A stretch of 64,000 nt of DNA, taken from positions 620,001-684,000 of the forward strand of contig NZ_KB898646.1 in the NCBI RefSeq assembly GCF_000377665.1. Direction: 5' to 3'. This DNA is from Vreelandella zhanjiangensis DSM 21076 (GTDB taxonomy: Bacteria; Pseudomonadota; Gammaproteobacteria; Pseudomonadales; Halomonadaceae). The translations under genes and the position numbers were made by a program. The notes beneath the pieces are model-generated. The model was not told the origin of the DNA. It saw nothing but the letters and a program-made list of their open reading frames with translations, and made no database searches. Shown here piece by piece: positions 25,820 to 33,699 of the stretch. Position 1 is the stretch's first letter. Each line of letters begins with the position of its first letter.

Positions 25820-27105
25820 GCCCACTAATTATTTTGATTGGCAGCTTTTTACTACTGATCGCACTGAGCGTGCCGATTGCCTTTGCTATTGGCTTGGCGT
25901 CTATTTTTACTATTTTGGAAATGGGGCTGTCACTGACGTCGGTTGCCAACCAGATGTTTGCCAGCATTAACTCATTTCCGCTTTTAGCCGTCCCGTTTTT
26001 TCTGTTGTTGGGCCGCCTGATGAATGATGGTGGGATCACGGACCGCCTGCTCAAATTTGCTGATAGTTCAGTGGGACATGTGCGCGGTGGGCTTGGGCAT
26101 ATTAACGTCATGGTTTCCATGATGTTTGCCAGTCTCTCCGGCTCGGCCGCGGCCGATACGGCAAGCGTTGGCGCCGTGTTGATTCCAGCGATGAAAAAAT
26201 CGGGTTACCCAGCTCCCTTTGCCGTTGCCTTAACCGCTGCCTCATCGGTATTAGGCGGTATTATTCCGCCTTCGATACTGATGGTTATTTACGGTGCGTT
26301 TGGCAATGTATCCGTCGGCGCGCTTTTTCTAGGCGGCGTTCTCCCGGGGATTTTGGTGGGGCTTATGCAAATGGGCTACGTCTACTACATCGCCAAGCGG
26401 GAGAATATTAAAGCGACAGGCAAGTTTTCGTTTAAGCAAATGGGGCGCACGGCAGTTGTCGCGGCTCCGCCGATGGCCTTGCCTCTCGTGGTGCTTGGCG
26501 GTATTACCACCGGTGTCTTTACCGCGACAGAAGCCGCATCGGTGGCGGTATTGGTTGGCGTGATTCTAGCCGTTGTGTTTTATCGCGCGATTCATTTTAA
26601 GCAATTGCCGTCTATTCTGGCAGAGTCAGCGATCTCTTTTTCGCTGCCTATGTTTGCAGTTGCCTCGGCAGGCATTATGGGCTGGTTAATTTCTTATCTG
26701 GGCATTGCCCAGGATGTCGCCAACTTCATTTTATCGGTGACTGACCACCGTATTGGCATCATGCTGATGGTGATGCTCTTTATGCTGGTGATCGGGACGG
26801 TATTAAGCCCCGTAACGGCCGTTATTATTTTCCTGCCGATTATTCAGAGTATTTGTATCGCCGCGGACATTAATCAAATCCACATGGCATTAGTGGTTAT
26901 CTTGTCGTTAACCCTGGGCTTGATAACGCCGCCCTATGGCATCTGCTTATTAATCGCCACCCAAATTGGTGAAGTTTCCATGCCACGTGCCTTTATGGCG
27001 GTGCTGCCATTGGTGGGTTTAATCATGGCGGTCATTTTGGCGGTTATTCTTCTGCCCAGCGTATTCTTGTTCCTGCCTCAAACGATGTTTCCTAAAGCGT
27101 TTTAA
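25816..27105 (+). CDS. TRAP transporter large membrane subunit (DctM family)
   Basis: A 429-residue permease with about 12 membrane segments, driven by the Na+ or H+ gradient. The family segments FASLSGSAAADTASVGAVLIP near 108 and LGGIIPPSILMVIYG near 156 are clear, as is GLITPPYGICLLIA near the end. It is the last gene of the operon and is followed by a strong terminator at 27117-27153. Confidence 0.92.
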   Translation: MSPLIILIGSFLLLIALSVPIAFAIGLASIFTILEMGLSLTSVANQMFASINSFPLLAVPFFLLLGRLMNDGGITDRLLKFADSSVGHVRGGLGHINVMVSMMFASLSGSAAADTASVGAVLIPAMKKSGYPAPFAVALTAASSVLGGIIPPSILMVIYGAFGNVSVGALFLGGVLPGILVGLMQMGYVYYIAKRENIKATGKFSFKQMGRTAVVAAPPMALPLVVLGGITTGVFTATEAASVAVLVGVILAVVFYRAIHFKQLPSILAESAISFSLPMFAVASAGIMGWLISYLGIAQDVANFILSVTDHRIGIMLMVMLFMLVIGTVLSPVTAVIIFLPIIQSICIAADINQIHMALVVILSLTLGLITPPYGICLLIATQIGEVSMPRAFMAVLPLVGLIMAVILAVILLPSVFLFLPQTMFPKAF

Positions 27106-27116
27106 GCTTATTCGTT

Positions 27117-27153
27117 AGGCCCCATGTCGGAAAAAACGGCATGGGGCTTTTTT
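27117..27153 (+). terminator. Rho-independent terminator after the TRAP operon
   Basis: GCCCCATG pairs with CATGGGGC around an A-rich loop and is followed by a run of T, 13 bases after the dctM stop. Confidence 0.9.
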
Positions 27154-27252
27154 GTGCTTATAAAAACTGTTTTTAGTAACGAAACCCTCTCTATGTTTTG
27201 CAGATACTTTTTTTATATTCTAGTATTCACAGATAGATCACAGGGAGCTGTT

Positions 27253-27651
27253 ATGCAAACAGCCAATGATATTGCTCAAAACAAAGCTGCCGCTGCCTCA
27301 GGTTTAAAAGCCGCTGTACGCATTTTGGATAAATGGCGGGCGAGTGGAGAGCAGGGCGAAGCCATACTGCGGGTATCTCACAGTACCTATGCTCGAGCGA
27401 GGCGGGGCGATATTGTCGAGATAAAGCTTGATAGCGACCAGCTGACTCGGATCAGCTATCTGCTTAATATTCACGCGGCGCTGCGCATGTTGTTTGAAAA
27501 CCCGGATAACCTCTATGGGTTCGTCAAAATGGCAAACCACAACCCCTACTTTAACGGACGTACGCCATTGGACGTTATGAGCAGCGGTGACTTTGCCACA
27601 CTCTACGAAACGTTCAAGCGCATTGATAGCCTGCGAGGCGCGCAATGGTAG
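27253..27651 (+). CDS. Xre/MbcA/ParS-family antitoxin (DUF2384)
   Basis: A 132-residue antitoxin. An N-terminal Xre-like DNA-binding region (AVRILDKWRASGEQGEAILR, near residues 20-40) leads to the C-terminal toxin-binding domain, with RISYLLNIHAALRMLFENP and NPYFNGRTPLDVMSSGDFATLY. The ATG at 27253 is preceded by AGGGAG; the frame is open upstream through the terminator, which is not credible coding sequence. It overlaps the toxin gene by seven bases. The pair should be autorepressed. Confidence 0.85.
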   Translation: MQTANDIAQNKAAAASGLKAAVRILDKWRASGEQGEAILRVSHSTYARARRGDIVEIKLDSDQLTRISYLLNIHAALRMLFENPDNLYGFVKMANHNPYFNGRTPLDVMSSGDFATLYETFKRIDSLRGAQW

Positions 27652-28349
27652 CACTCGAAACACTACCCGAGCTGCCCGCTCAGCCAGTCATTGGCTATCG
27701 GTTGATTAACAGTAAGTTTCCGCCGATAGATCTGTTTGATGATGTAGCCGATGAAGATGAATTTGCCGCGCTGCATGCGCTTCAGGCGTTAACCAACCCG
27801 CGCCTGCAAAATGAAGTGGGTAATCTGGCCCTGTTGCCCGTTAAGGAGATACCGTTTGGCATTCGCGGATGCTCTTACGCCGTGGCACCGTTTACCCACG
27901 TAAACCCCAACGGGTCACGCTTCAGTGATGGCGGGTTTGGGGTGTTATATGTGGCCGATAATCTGACGGCCGCGATTGCGGAAGTGAAATATCATCAACA
28001 GATTTATTGGGCAAATGTGACAGGCCTACACTTTGAGCGCTTTGTTTTTCGTGGATTGAAGTGTGCATTTAATGAGCGCGGCTGTCGGGACGCAACAGTG
28101 CTTAAACGTTCCAATCCGATTTACGCCCCTAATGACTACCGCGCGTCAAGAGCGCTTGGCTGGTCAGTGCGTGAGGCTCAGGCAGGCGGGCTTCGTTATC
28201 ACTCGGTACGCGAGCCAGAAGCCACGTGCTGGGCGCTCATGACGCCCAGGCAGGTTAGTGATGTGGTTCAGACTACGCATCTGGAAATGATCTGGAACGG
28301 TAGTGTCGCGCAGGTTAACCGACTAAGCGCCTATCATCCTGGCGCGTAG
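27645..28349 (+). CDS. RES-domain toxin
   Basis: A 234-residue RES-family toxin. The RES fold is visible from about residue 75: the Arg in GSRFSDGGFGVLYVADNLTAA, then IAEVKYHQQ with the conserved Glu and FERFVFRGLKCAF. Members degrade NAD+ by phosphorolysis or ADP-ribosylate a target; this longer form with about 60 N-terminal residues resembles the ParT-like branch, so either activity is possible. Start overlaps the antitoxin end, as in typical Xre-RES operons. It is intact with no frameshift. Confidence 0.87.
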   Translation: MVALETLPELPAQPVIGYRLINSKFPPIDLFDDVADEDEFAALHALQALTNPRLQNEVGNLALLPVKEIPFGIRGCSYAVAPFTHVNPNGSRFSDGGFGVLYVADNLTAAIAEVKYHQQIYWANVTGLHFERFVFRGLKCAFNERGCRDATVLKRSNPIYAPNDYRASRALGWSVREAQAGGLRYHSVREPEATCWALMTPRQVSDVVQTTHLEMIWNGSVAQVNRLSAYHPGA

Positions 28350-28352
28350 CTT

Positions 28353-28844
28353 TTAGCGTTTGGCATGCTGGTCGATAAAGCGCTGCATGATCGTTAACGT
28401 TTCATCACTGACATGATGCTCCATACCTTCGGCATCGATTCGCGCGGTATTGTCATTAACGCCCAGGGCGCGCAAAAAATGCAGGACAATATCATGCCGG
28501 GTGCGGGAAATTTCCGCCATTTTTTGGCCTTCCTCCGTTAAAAACAGAGAACGGTAGGGTTTGCTGGTTACCAGTCCAAGCTCGTTAAGGCGTCGGATCA
28601 TCTTGGAAACCGTTGCCTGGCTTACGCCCATACGGTTGGCAATATCGGCAGCCCGGGCTTCACCTCGATGGCGGATCAAGTCGCCAATCAGCTCGACATA
28701 ATCTTCGATTAACTCGGTTTCATGGGCATTACGCACGGTTTCATATTGCCGTGTATGTTGACCAACGGGCGGTAATGCATCGCCACAGTTGCTGTTGCTC
28801 ATACTGGCGGCGGCGTTGGGAAGCGACTGATCGTTATCACTCAT
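28353..28844 (-). CDS. mntR: Manganese-responsive DtxR-family regulator MntR
   Basis: A 163-residue DtxR-type regulator. The winged helix is at about 55-100 (GEARAADIANRMGVSQATVS, KMIRRLNELGLV), followed by the metal-binding dimer domain with RHDIVLHFLRALGV and EGMEHHVSDETL, where His and Glu residues bind Mn2+. There is no SH3-like third domain, as in MntR. The first 40 residues are a polar, low-complexity extension. It is convergent with the RES toxin (3 bases apart) and divergent from the Mn transporter genes, with a palindrome between. Confidence 0.88.
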   Translation of the reverse strand: MSDNDQSLPNAAASMSNSNCGDALPPVGQHTRQYETVRNAHETELIEDYVELIGDLIRHRGEARAADIANRMGVSQATVSKMIRRLNELGLVTSKPYRSLFLTEEGQKMAEISRTRHDIVLHFLRALGVNDNTARIDAEGMEHHVSDETLTIMQRFIDQHAKR

Positions 28845-28911
28845 TGGTAAACTATATCGAGATGAATGGAAACCCTAATGGGGCATGGTAGCGCATTTTA
28901 TGGAATAATTG

Positions 28912-28925
28912 TTAGCCAAGGCTAA
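28912..28925. promoter_or_regulatory. Candidate MntR operator
   Basis: A perfect palindrome TTAGCC-AA-GGCTAA lies between mntR and the transporter genes. Its TAGC...GGCTA arms resemble the E. coli MntR box (core near ATAGC-AAA-GGCTAT). Mn-dependent repression of the transporter, and perhaps of mntR, is expected. Confidence 0.6.
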
Positions 28926-28992
28926 ACTGTTTGCACAATGCTTTTTTGTTGAGCTAAAGTTGTAATCAAAGCGATCCTGAATGGAGTACGGT

Positions 28993-29910
28993 ATGAGCCA
29001 GCGAAAAGCATGGTTAAAAAAAGGCCTATTGCTTGCTGCCGTGAGCAGTATCACAACCGCTCATGCGCAAACGCTCTCACCCCCTATTAATGTTGTCGCC
29101 ACCTTTTCGGTATTGGGCGATTTAGTTGCCAAGGTAGCGGGCGACGATGCACATGTGTCTGTGCTGACGCCGATAAACGCCGAAGTACATGAGTGGGAAT
29201 TGACGCCGGATAATTTTGCGGCTCTGGAAGATGCCGATATCGTTTTCTATAACGGCTATCAGCTGGAGCAGTGGATGCGTCAGGTAGAGGCGACCACTCA
29301 AGACGACGTTGCCTTGATTCCTGTTGCCGAGGCCTCTGAATACCCGGTCCAGTACATCGCAATTGGCGATATGCAGGGCGATGTAGACCCACACCTGTGG
29401 ACCGACCCGCGGGCGGCCATCGCTTATGTGCAGGTGATCGCCAGTGAGCTGGAAAGTTTATTGCCTGAACAGGCTGAGGGTATTGAAGCCCGCGCTGAGG
29501 CGTTGACGGCAGAGCTGCAGGATCTGCATGCGGAGCTTCAAAAGGCGTTGAGCGATATACCTGAAGAGCGTCGTGTGTTGCTCTCCAGTGAAGCGGCATT
29601 TCTGTATTTTTCCGATGCCTATGGTTTTGAGCATGACGGTATCTGGGGGAATAACGCTGAAACAGAAGGCTCACCCCGCCAGCTCATGCGGGTAATCGAT
29701 ATGATCAACGAACGTCAGCCAGCGGCAATCTTCTGGGAAAGCACGATTTCAGACCGCTATGTCTCAAGCCTTGCTGAAGATACGGGTATTCCTGTGGCGG
29801 GTCCGCTGTATGTGGATTCGCTAAGCGAGCCAGACGGTGAGGCAGGAGACTATTTTGCAATGTTAAGGCATAACGTTGCGATGTTGCGTCGCGCGTTGGC
29901 AACCGAGTAA
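28993..29910 (+). CDS. mntA: Manganese ABC transporter binding protein
   Basis: A 305-residue cluster A-I metal-binding protein. Signal peptide of about 24 residues ending near AHA-QT. Candidate ligands are His in INAEVHEWELTP, His in GDVDPHLWTDP, Glu in LLSSEAAFLYFSDAYG and Asp in FWESTISDRY. A Glu as third ligand is the manganese/iron pattern (PsaA, MntC), where zinc proteins have His, and there is no His-rich loop as in ZnuA. ATG 28993 has GGAG upstream. With MntR next door, Mn2+ is the likely cargo. Naming of subunits differs between species. Confidence 0.87.
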   Translation: MSQRKAWLKKGLLLAAVSSITTAHAQTLSPPINVVATFSVLGDLVAKVAGDDAHVSVLTPINAEVHEWELTPDNFAALEDADIVFYNGYQLEQWMRQVEATTQDDVALIPVAEASEYPVQYIAIGDMQGDVDPHLWTDPRAAIAYVQVIASELESLLPEQAEGIEARAEALTAELQDLHAELQKALSDIPEERRVLLSSEAAFLYFSDAYGFEHDGIWGNNAETEGSPRQLMRVIDMINERQPAAIFWESTISDRYVSSLAEDTGIPVAGPLYVDSLSEPDGEAGDYFAMLRHNVAMLRRALATE

Positions 29911-29916
29911 CGCATC

Positions 29917-30744
29917 ATGACAGCAAGCACACTTAGTGCCGTGGCGGCCATTGAAGTGAAAGGCCTGTACGCGGCTTATCAGCGACACACCGTGTTGGAG
30001 AACATCGAGCTTGCGTTTCCTAAAGGCAAGTGGACCGCGATTGTTGGGCCAAACGGTGCGGGTAAATCGACGCTTTTTCATGTGTTGACCGGCAGCATGA
30101 AACCGTTGCAGGGCAGTGTTAAAGCTTTTGATGAGCCGATCGCCATGCATCGCCGGGCAGGACATATTGCCTATATGGCCCAGAGAGAGGCGATTGAATG
30201 GGATTTCCCCGTCTCAGTATGGGAAACCGTCATGGGCGGGCGTTATGGGCATATGCGTCAGGATGCCTTGTGGCGGCGGCTGCTGCCTGCTCGTTGGCAC
30301 CATGGCAGGCATAGCGAAGCGGTGCGAGACGCACTGATTGCCGTGGATATGCTTGCCTATGCGGACCGGCCGATCGGGGAGCTTTCTGGCGGTCAGAAAA
30401 AGCGCGTGCTGTTAGCTCGAGCGCTTGCCCAGCAGGCCAATATTTTACTCCTCGATGAGCCGTTGGCAGGCGTTGATCCGCCTAGCGAAAAGCTTATTCT
30501 CTCGGTATTGCGCCGTGAGCGGGAGGCGGGTAATACCGTGATTATGGTCACTCACGATATGCCGGGTGCACGTCGCCATGTGGATCACGTGGTGCTGATC
30601 AACCGTTTCGTGAGAGGCACCGGCACGCCGGAAGACATGCTCAGTGAAGCAAAACTGGCGGAGCTTGCGGTTAGCTCAACCGAACAAACCGTCAATGATC
30701 GTCAAACGATGCCAGGGGCTGCCTATGGCCCCGCTCAAGGGTAA
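29917..30744 (+). CDS. mntB: Manganese ABC transporter ATPase
   Basis: A 275-residue ATPase. Walker A GPNGAGKST (near 48-56), signature LSGGQKKR (near 155), Walker B ILLLDEPLAGVD and H-loop VTHD are all canonical. It starts six bases after the binding-protein gene and is followed after five bases by the permease gene, so the three form an operon for high-affinity Mn2+ import. Unlike the glycerol ATPases no motif is degraded. Confidence 0.9.
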   Translation: MTASTLSAVAAIEVKGLYAAYQRHTVLENIELAFPKGKWTAIVGPNGAGKSTLFHVLTGSMKPLQGSVKAFDEPIAMHRRAGHIAYMAQREAIEWDFPVSVWETVMGGRYGHMRQDALWRRLLPARWHHGRHSEAVRDALIAVDMLAYADRPIGELSGGQKKRVLLARALAQQANILLLDEPLAGVDPPSEKLILSVLRREREAGNTVIMVTHDMPGARRHVDHVVLINRFVRGTGTPEDMLSEAKLAELAVSSTEQTVNDRQTMPGAAYGPAQG

Positions 30745-30749
30745 ATAAC

Positions 30750-31685
30750 GTGGTTGATAGTATGTTGGTGATTGAAGCGTTTAGCGACGCTCTAGTAAGC
30801 GGATTGATAGCGGCTTTGATGGCCGTGGTTAACCTGTTGCCCAGCAGCGTGTCCGATGCCTTTCAATATGCGTTTATGCAAAGAGCGCTGCTCACATCGG
30901 TACTCGTCGGCGCTATTTGTGGAATGCTTTCCTGCTATGTAGTGCTAAAGCGCTGGTCGCTCTTAGGCGATGCCATTTCCCATGCCGTGCTGCCCGGTGT
31001 GGCGATTGCGTACTTGCTGGGATGGCCTTTTTTTGTGGGCGCATTTATTACCGGAGCACTGACATCGGTGGGTATCGGGGCGATTGAAAGAAACACGCGG
31101 ATCAAATCTGACGCCGCAATGGGGCTAATGTTCACCGCCTCGTTTGCCCTGGGGGTGGTGATTATCAGTAAGCTGGCCTCCAGCACCCACCTGATGCATA
31201 TTCTTTTTGGCAACGTATTGGGCGTTAAGCACTCAGCGCTAATGCTCACTTTTGTTGCCAGCGTCATTGCCATTTTAACGGTGTGGCTCGCGTATCGTCC
31301 TTTGCTGCTATACGCCTTTGATCCACAGCAGGCGCAAGCGCTAGGTTTCAATACTCAGATTATTCATTACGGTCTGATTCTTTTACTGACCTTGACGATC
31401 GTTGCCAGCCTGGAAACCGTGGGCATTATTCTCGTAGTGGCGATGTTAATTACCCCAGGGGCAACGGCGCATCTGCTAACGGATCGTTTCAAAATAATGC
31501 TGCTGATTTCGGTATCTATCGGCATTTGCTCTGCGGTCATCGGGCTTTGGCTATCGGTCGTGTTTAACGTGGCCTCTGGCGGCGCTATTGTGTTGGTGGC
31601 GTTTGGCTTCTTCATCATCGCGCTGCTCTTCTCGCCCAAGCAGGGCCTTGTTTCAAGGCAATGGCGCCGTTGGCGAATGGGCTAG
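30750..31685 (+). CDS. mntC: Manganese ABC transporter permease
   Basis: A 311-residue ABC-3 type permease with about eight membrane segments. Family stretches include VVLKRWSLLGDAISHAVLPG near 66-85 and VGIILVVAMLITPGATAHLL near 224-243. Start is taken as GTG 30750, with AAGGG upstream; ATG 30762 is an alternative. Last gene of the Mn import operon, convergent with the PII-like gene (7 bases apart). Confidence 0.9.
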   Translation: MVDSMLVIEAFSDALVSGLIAALMAVVNLLPSSVSDAFQYAFMQRALLTSVLVGAICGMLSCYVVLKRWSLLGDAISHAVLPGVAIAYLLGWPFFVGAFITGALTSVGIGAIERNTRIKSDAAMGLMFTASFALGVVIISKLASSTHLMHILFGNVLGVKHSALMLTFVASVIAILTVWLAYRPLLLYAFDPQQAQALGFNTQIIHYGLILLLTLTIVASLETVGIILVVAMLITPGATAHLLTDRFKIMLLISVSIGICSAVIGLWLSVVFNVASGGAIVLVAFGFFIIALLFSPKQGLVSRQWRRWRMG

Positions 31686-31692
31686 CATCGTT

Positions 31693-32043
31693 TTAAAGAG
31701 GCAAGCCGGGAGCGCCTGAAAGTGCTTCAATTTGATGTTTGACGCCAACGGCATCTTCAACATCAAGTTGAAAGGCGATCCCGGTGCCTGAGGTCTCATC
31801 GAACTCGCCCACACGGGCGATTGCTTCCAATATATGACGGCTAGTATTTTCTTCCGCCAAAAAGAGCAGCATGTCCCGCTGGGCAGTTATTTCCATGCCG
31901 AAAATACCCCGCGCTTTTTCCAGGCCCTCGCCTCGTGCATTATTGATGACGGTAGCTCCCGTGGCGCCGGCGTCACGCGCAGCCTCTAAAAGGGCGTCAG
32001 TTCTTTCGTCTTCGACCAGTGCCACAATCAATTTAAAGCGCAT
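31693..32043 (-). CDS. PII-like (nitrogen-regulatory-fold) protein encoded with DUF1538 genes
   Basis: A 116-residue protein with the ferredoxin-like PII fold: [20 protein letters not shown], then GATGATVINNARGEGL in the place of the T-loop, and a C-terminal FDETSGTGIAFQLDVEDAVGV. The T-loop is short and lacks the Tyr that is uridylylated in GlnB/GlnK. AAGGAG lies well placed before the ATG, and its start overlaps the end of the DUF1538 gene by 11 bases, so the three genes form an operon. PII-like proteins often gate a membrane partner; control of the DUF1538 pair is the natural inference. Confidence 0.8.
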   Translation of the reverse strand: MRFKLIVALVEDERTDALLEAARDAGATGATVINNARGEGLEKARGIFGMEITAQRDMLLFLAEENTSRHILEAIARVGEFDETSGTGIAFQLDVEDAVGVKHQIEALSGAPGLPL

Positions 32044-32833
32044 TACTATCTCCTTTCGGCATTTGCTGACGTTTTTTCTTATGATGACGAATGGTTACCC
32101 ACTGTGCGATCTGGGCGTATCCCATCACGCTAATAATGGGAAACAGACAGGCTAGCGCAATCATGCCAAACCCATCCATTAGGGGGCTTCGCCCGGGAAT
32201 GGAAGAGGCCAAACCAAGACCTAGCGCAGCAATAATGGGCACAGTAATAGTGGACGTAGTGACTCCGCCTGAATCAAAGGCAAGAGGAATAATGGAGCGC
32301 GGTGAGCGGAGTGTTTGAAGAATTACCAGCAGGTAAGCCGCAAAGATAAACCAATGCAGCGGCCAGCCCATCACGATTCGCCAGGCGCCTAGCGTAATAC
32401 CGAGTGCCATACCCAGCGAAACGGCAATACGCAGCATGAGAGGGTTAATCGTTCCGCCGGATATTTCACCTGCCTTAATGGACACTGCAATTAGCGAAGG
32501 CTCAGCAAGCGTGGTGCTGGCACCAATCATAAACGCGAATACATAGACCCAAAAGTAATCACGCCAATGTCGCTGTGCGCCTTCTTCAAGCATAGGTAAA
32601 AAATCGACGCTGGTTAGCTGGGTGGCCATTAACTCACCCATGGGGAAGAGTGCCTGTTCCAGACCCACTAAAAAAAGCGATAGACCTATCCAGACCATTA
32701 AAAAGCCCACAATAACTCGAGACAGACGTTTGATAGGCTTGCGTATCACCCCGTATTGAAAACCAAAGATAACCGCCACTATGGGCAATATATCCATTAG
32801 CGTATGCCAGAAAGTGCCTAATAAGCTGTTCAT
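32033..32833 (-). CDS. DUF1538 membrane protein (second of pair)
   Basis: A 266-residue integral membrane protein with seven or so membrane segments. Two family hallmarks are clear: [15 protein letters not shown] near 103 and [20 protein letters not shown] followed by [20 protein letters not shown] near 195-235. It is about half the size of fused DUF1538 proteins, and its neighbour is a paralogue carrying the same motifs, so the two probably make a heterodimer. DUF1538 has no established function, but the fold and conserved Ser/Thr-rich re-entrant-looking motifs suggest a transporter. Confidence 0.8.
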   Translation of the reverse strand: MNSLLGTFWHTLMDILPIVAVIFGFQYGVIRKPIKRLSRVIVGFLMVWIGLSLFLVGLEQALFPMGELMATQLTSVDFLPMLEEGAQRHWRDYFWVYVFAFMIGASTTLAEPSLIAVSIKAGEISGGTINPLMLRIAVSLGMALGITLGAWRIVMGWPLHWFIFAAYLLVILQTLRSPRSIIPLAFDSGGVTTSTITVPIIAALGLGLASSIPGRSPLMDGFGMIALACLFPIISVMGYAQIAQWVTIRHHKKKRQQMPKGDSNAL

Positions 32834-33597
32834 AAGGCCACGCCGGGGAGAAAAGGTAAGCCCATAAGACTAAACAGCAGTACAAAAATAATCGGCATCA
32901 CCGACGCAAACGCAATCAACCCAAAACCATCCAGCATAGGGCTGCGGCCTTTAATGGAGGATGCCAAACCTACGCCTAGCGCGGTTACCAGCGGTACGGT
33001 AATGGTTGATGTAGTAACACCGCCGGAGTCGTAGGCGATACCCACTATTTCTGGAGGCACGAGTAATGTAAGTAGCAGTACGATCACGTAGCCGCTGATA
33101 ATCATTAAGTGTAGTGGCCAGCCTTTAAAAATCCGCAGCACGCCCAGCACCACGGCACTGCCTACTGATACAGCCACGACCATACGTAAGCTAGATGCAA
33201 ATACCTGGCGGGCAGCATCGGTTTGATTAATCAGGCCACCTTCGGCGACAACGTTAGCGGCCTGGTTGGCAACGGCAATCAAGGCAGGTTCGGCAATCGT
33301 TGAGCCAAAGCCCAATGCAAAGGAAAACAGCAGGAGCCATACAAGGGATCCTTTGGTGACAAATGCACGCGCTAAACTTTCGCCTACCGGAAATAGACCG
33401 AACTCAAGCCCTTTGATAAAAAGCGTCAGCCCAATAACAACACATATGAGGCCTGTTAGCAGGTCGGCCAGGGCAAGTGTTGAGGGTAGGGGTTGGCGGA
33501 GCACCGCCAACTGAAAAAATGCCATGACCAACACCACCGGGGCCAGGTCACGTAGGCTTTCTCGCATTTGCCGTACAAGCGATACGACTATTTCCAT
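32830..33597 (-). CDS. DUF1538 membrane protein (first of pair)
   Basis: A 255-residue paralogue of the next gene, with the same membrane layout and the motifs [17 protein letters not shown] near 99 and [20 protein letters not shown] plus [20 protein letters not shown] near 188-227. It overlaps the second DUF1538 gene by four bases, the mark of translational coupling. First gene of the presumed operon with the PII-like gene. Function unknown; likely one half of an ion or solute transporter. Confidence 0.8.
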   Translation of the reverse strand: MEIVVSLVRQMRESLRDLAPVVLVMAFFQLAVLRQPLPSTLALADLLTGLICVVIGLTLFIKGLEFGLFPVGESLARAFVTKGSLVWLLLFSFALGFGSTIAEPALIAVANQAANVVAEGGLINQTDAARQVFASSLRMVVAVSVGSAVVLGVLRIFKGWPLHLMIISGYVIVLLLTLLVPPEIVGIAYDSGGVTTSTITVPLVTALGVGLASSIKGRSPMLDGFGLIAFASVMPIIFVLLFSLMGLPFLPGVAL

Positions 33598-33699
33598 GCT
33601 TTATCAGGCCGAGGATAACGCGTTAATGGGAGGTGATAGCAAGAATAGCGATTTTACTCGTATAAAATTTGATCTTGCGCAAGTGCTCGTTATTTAAAC

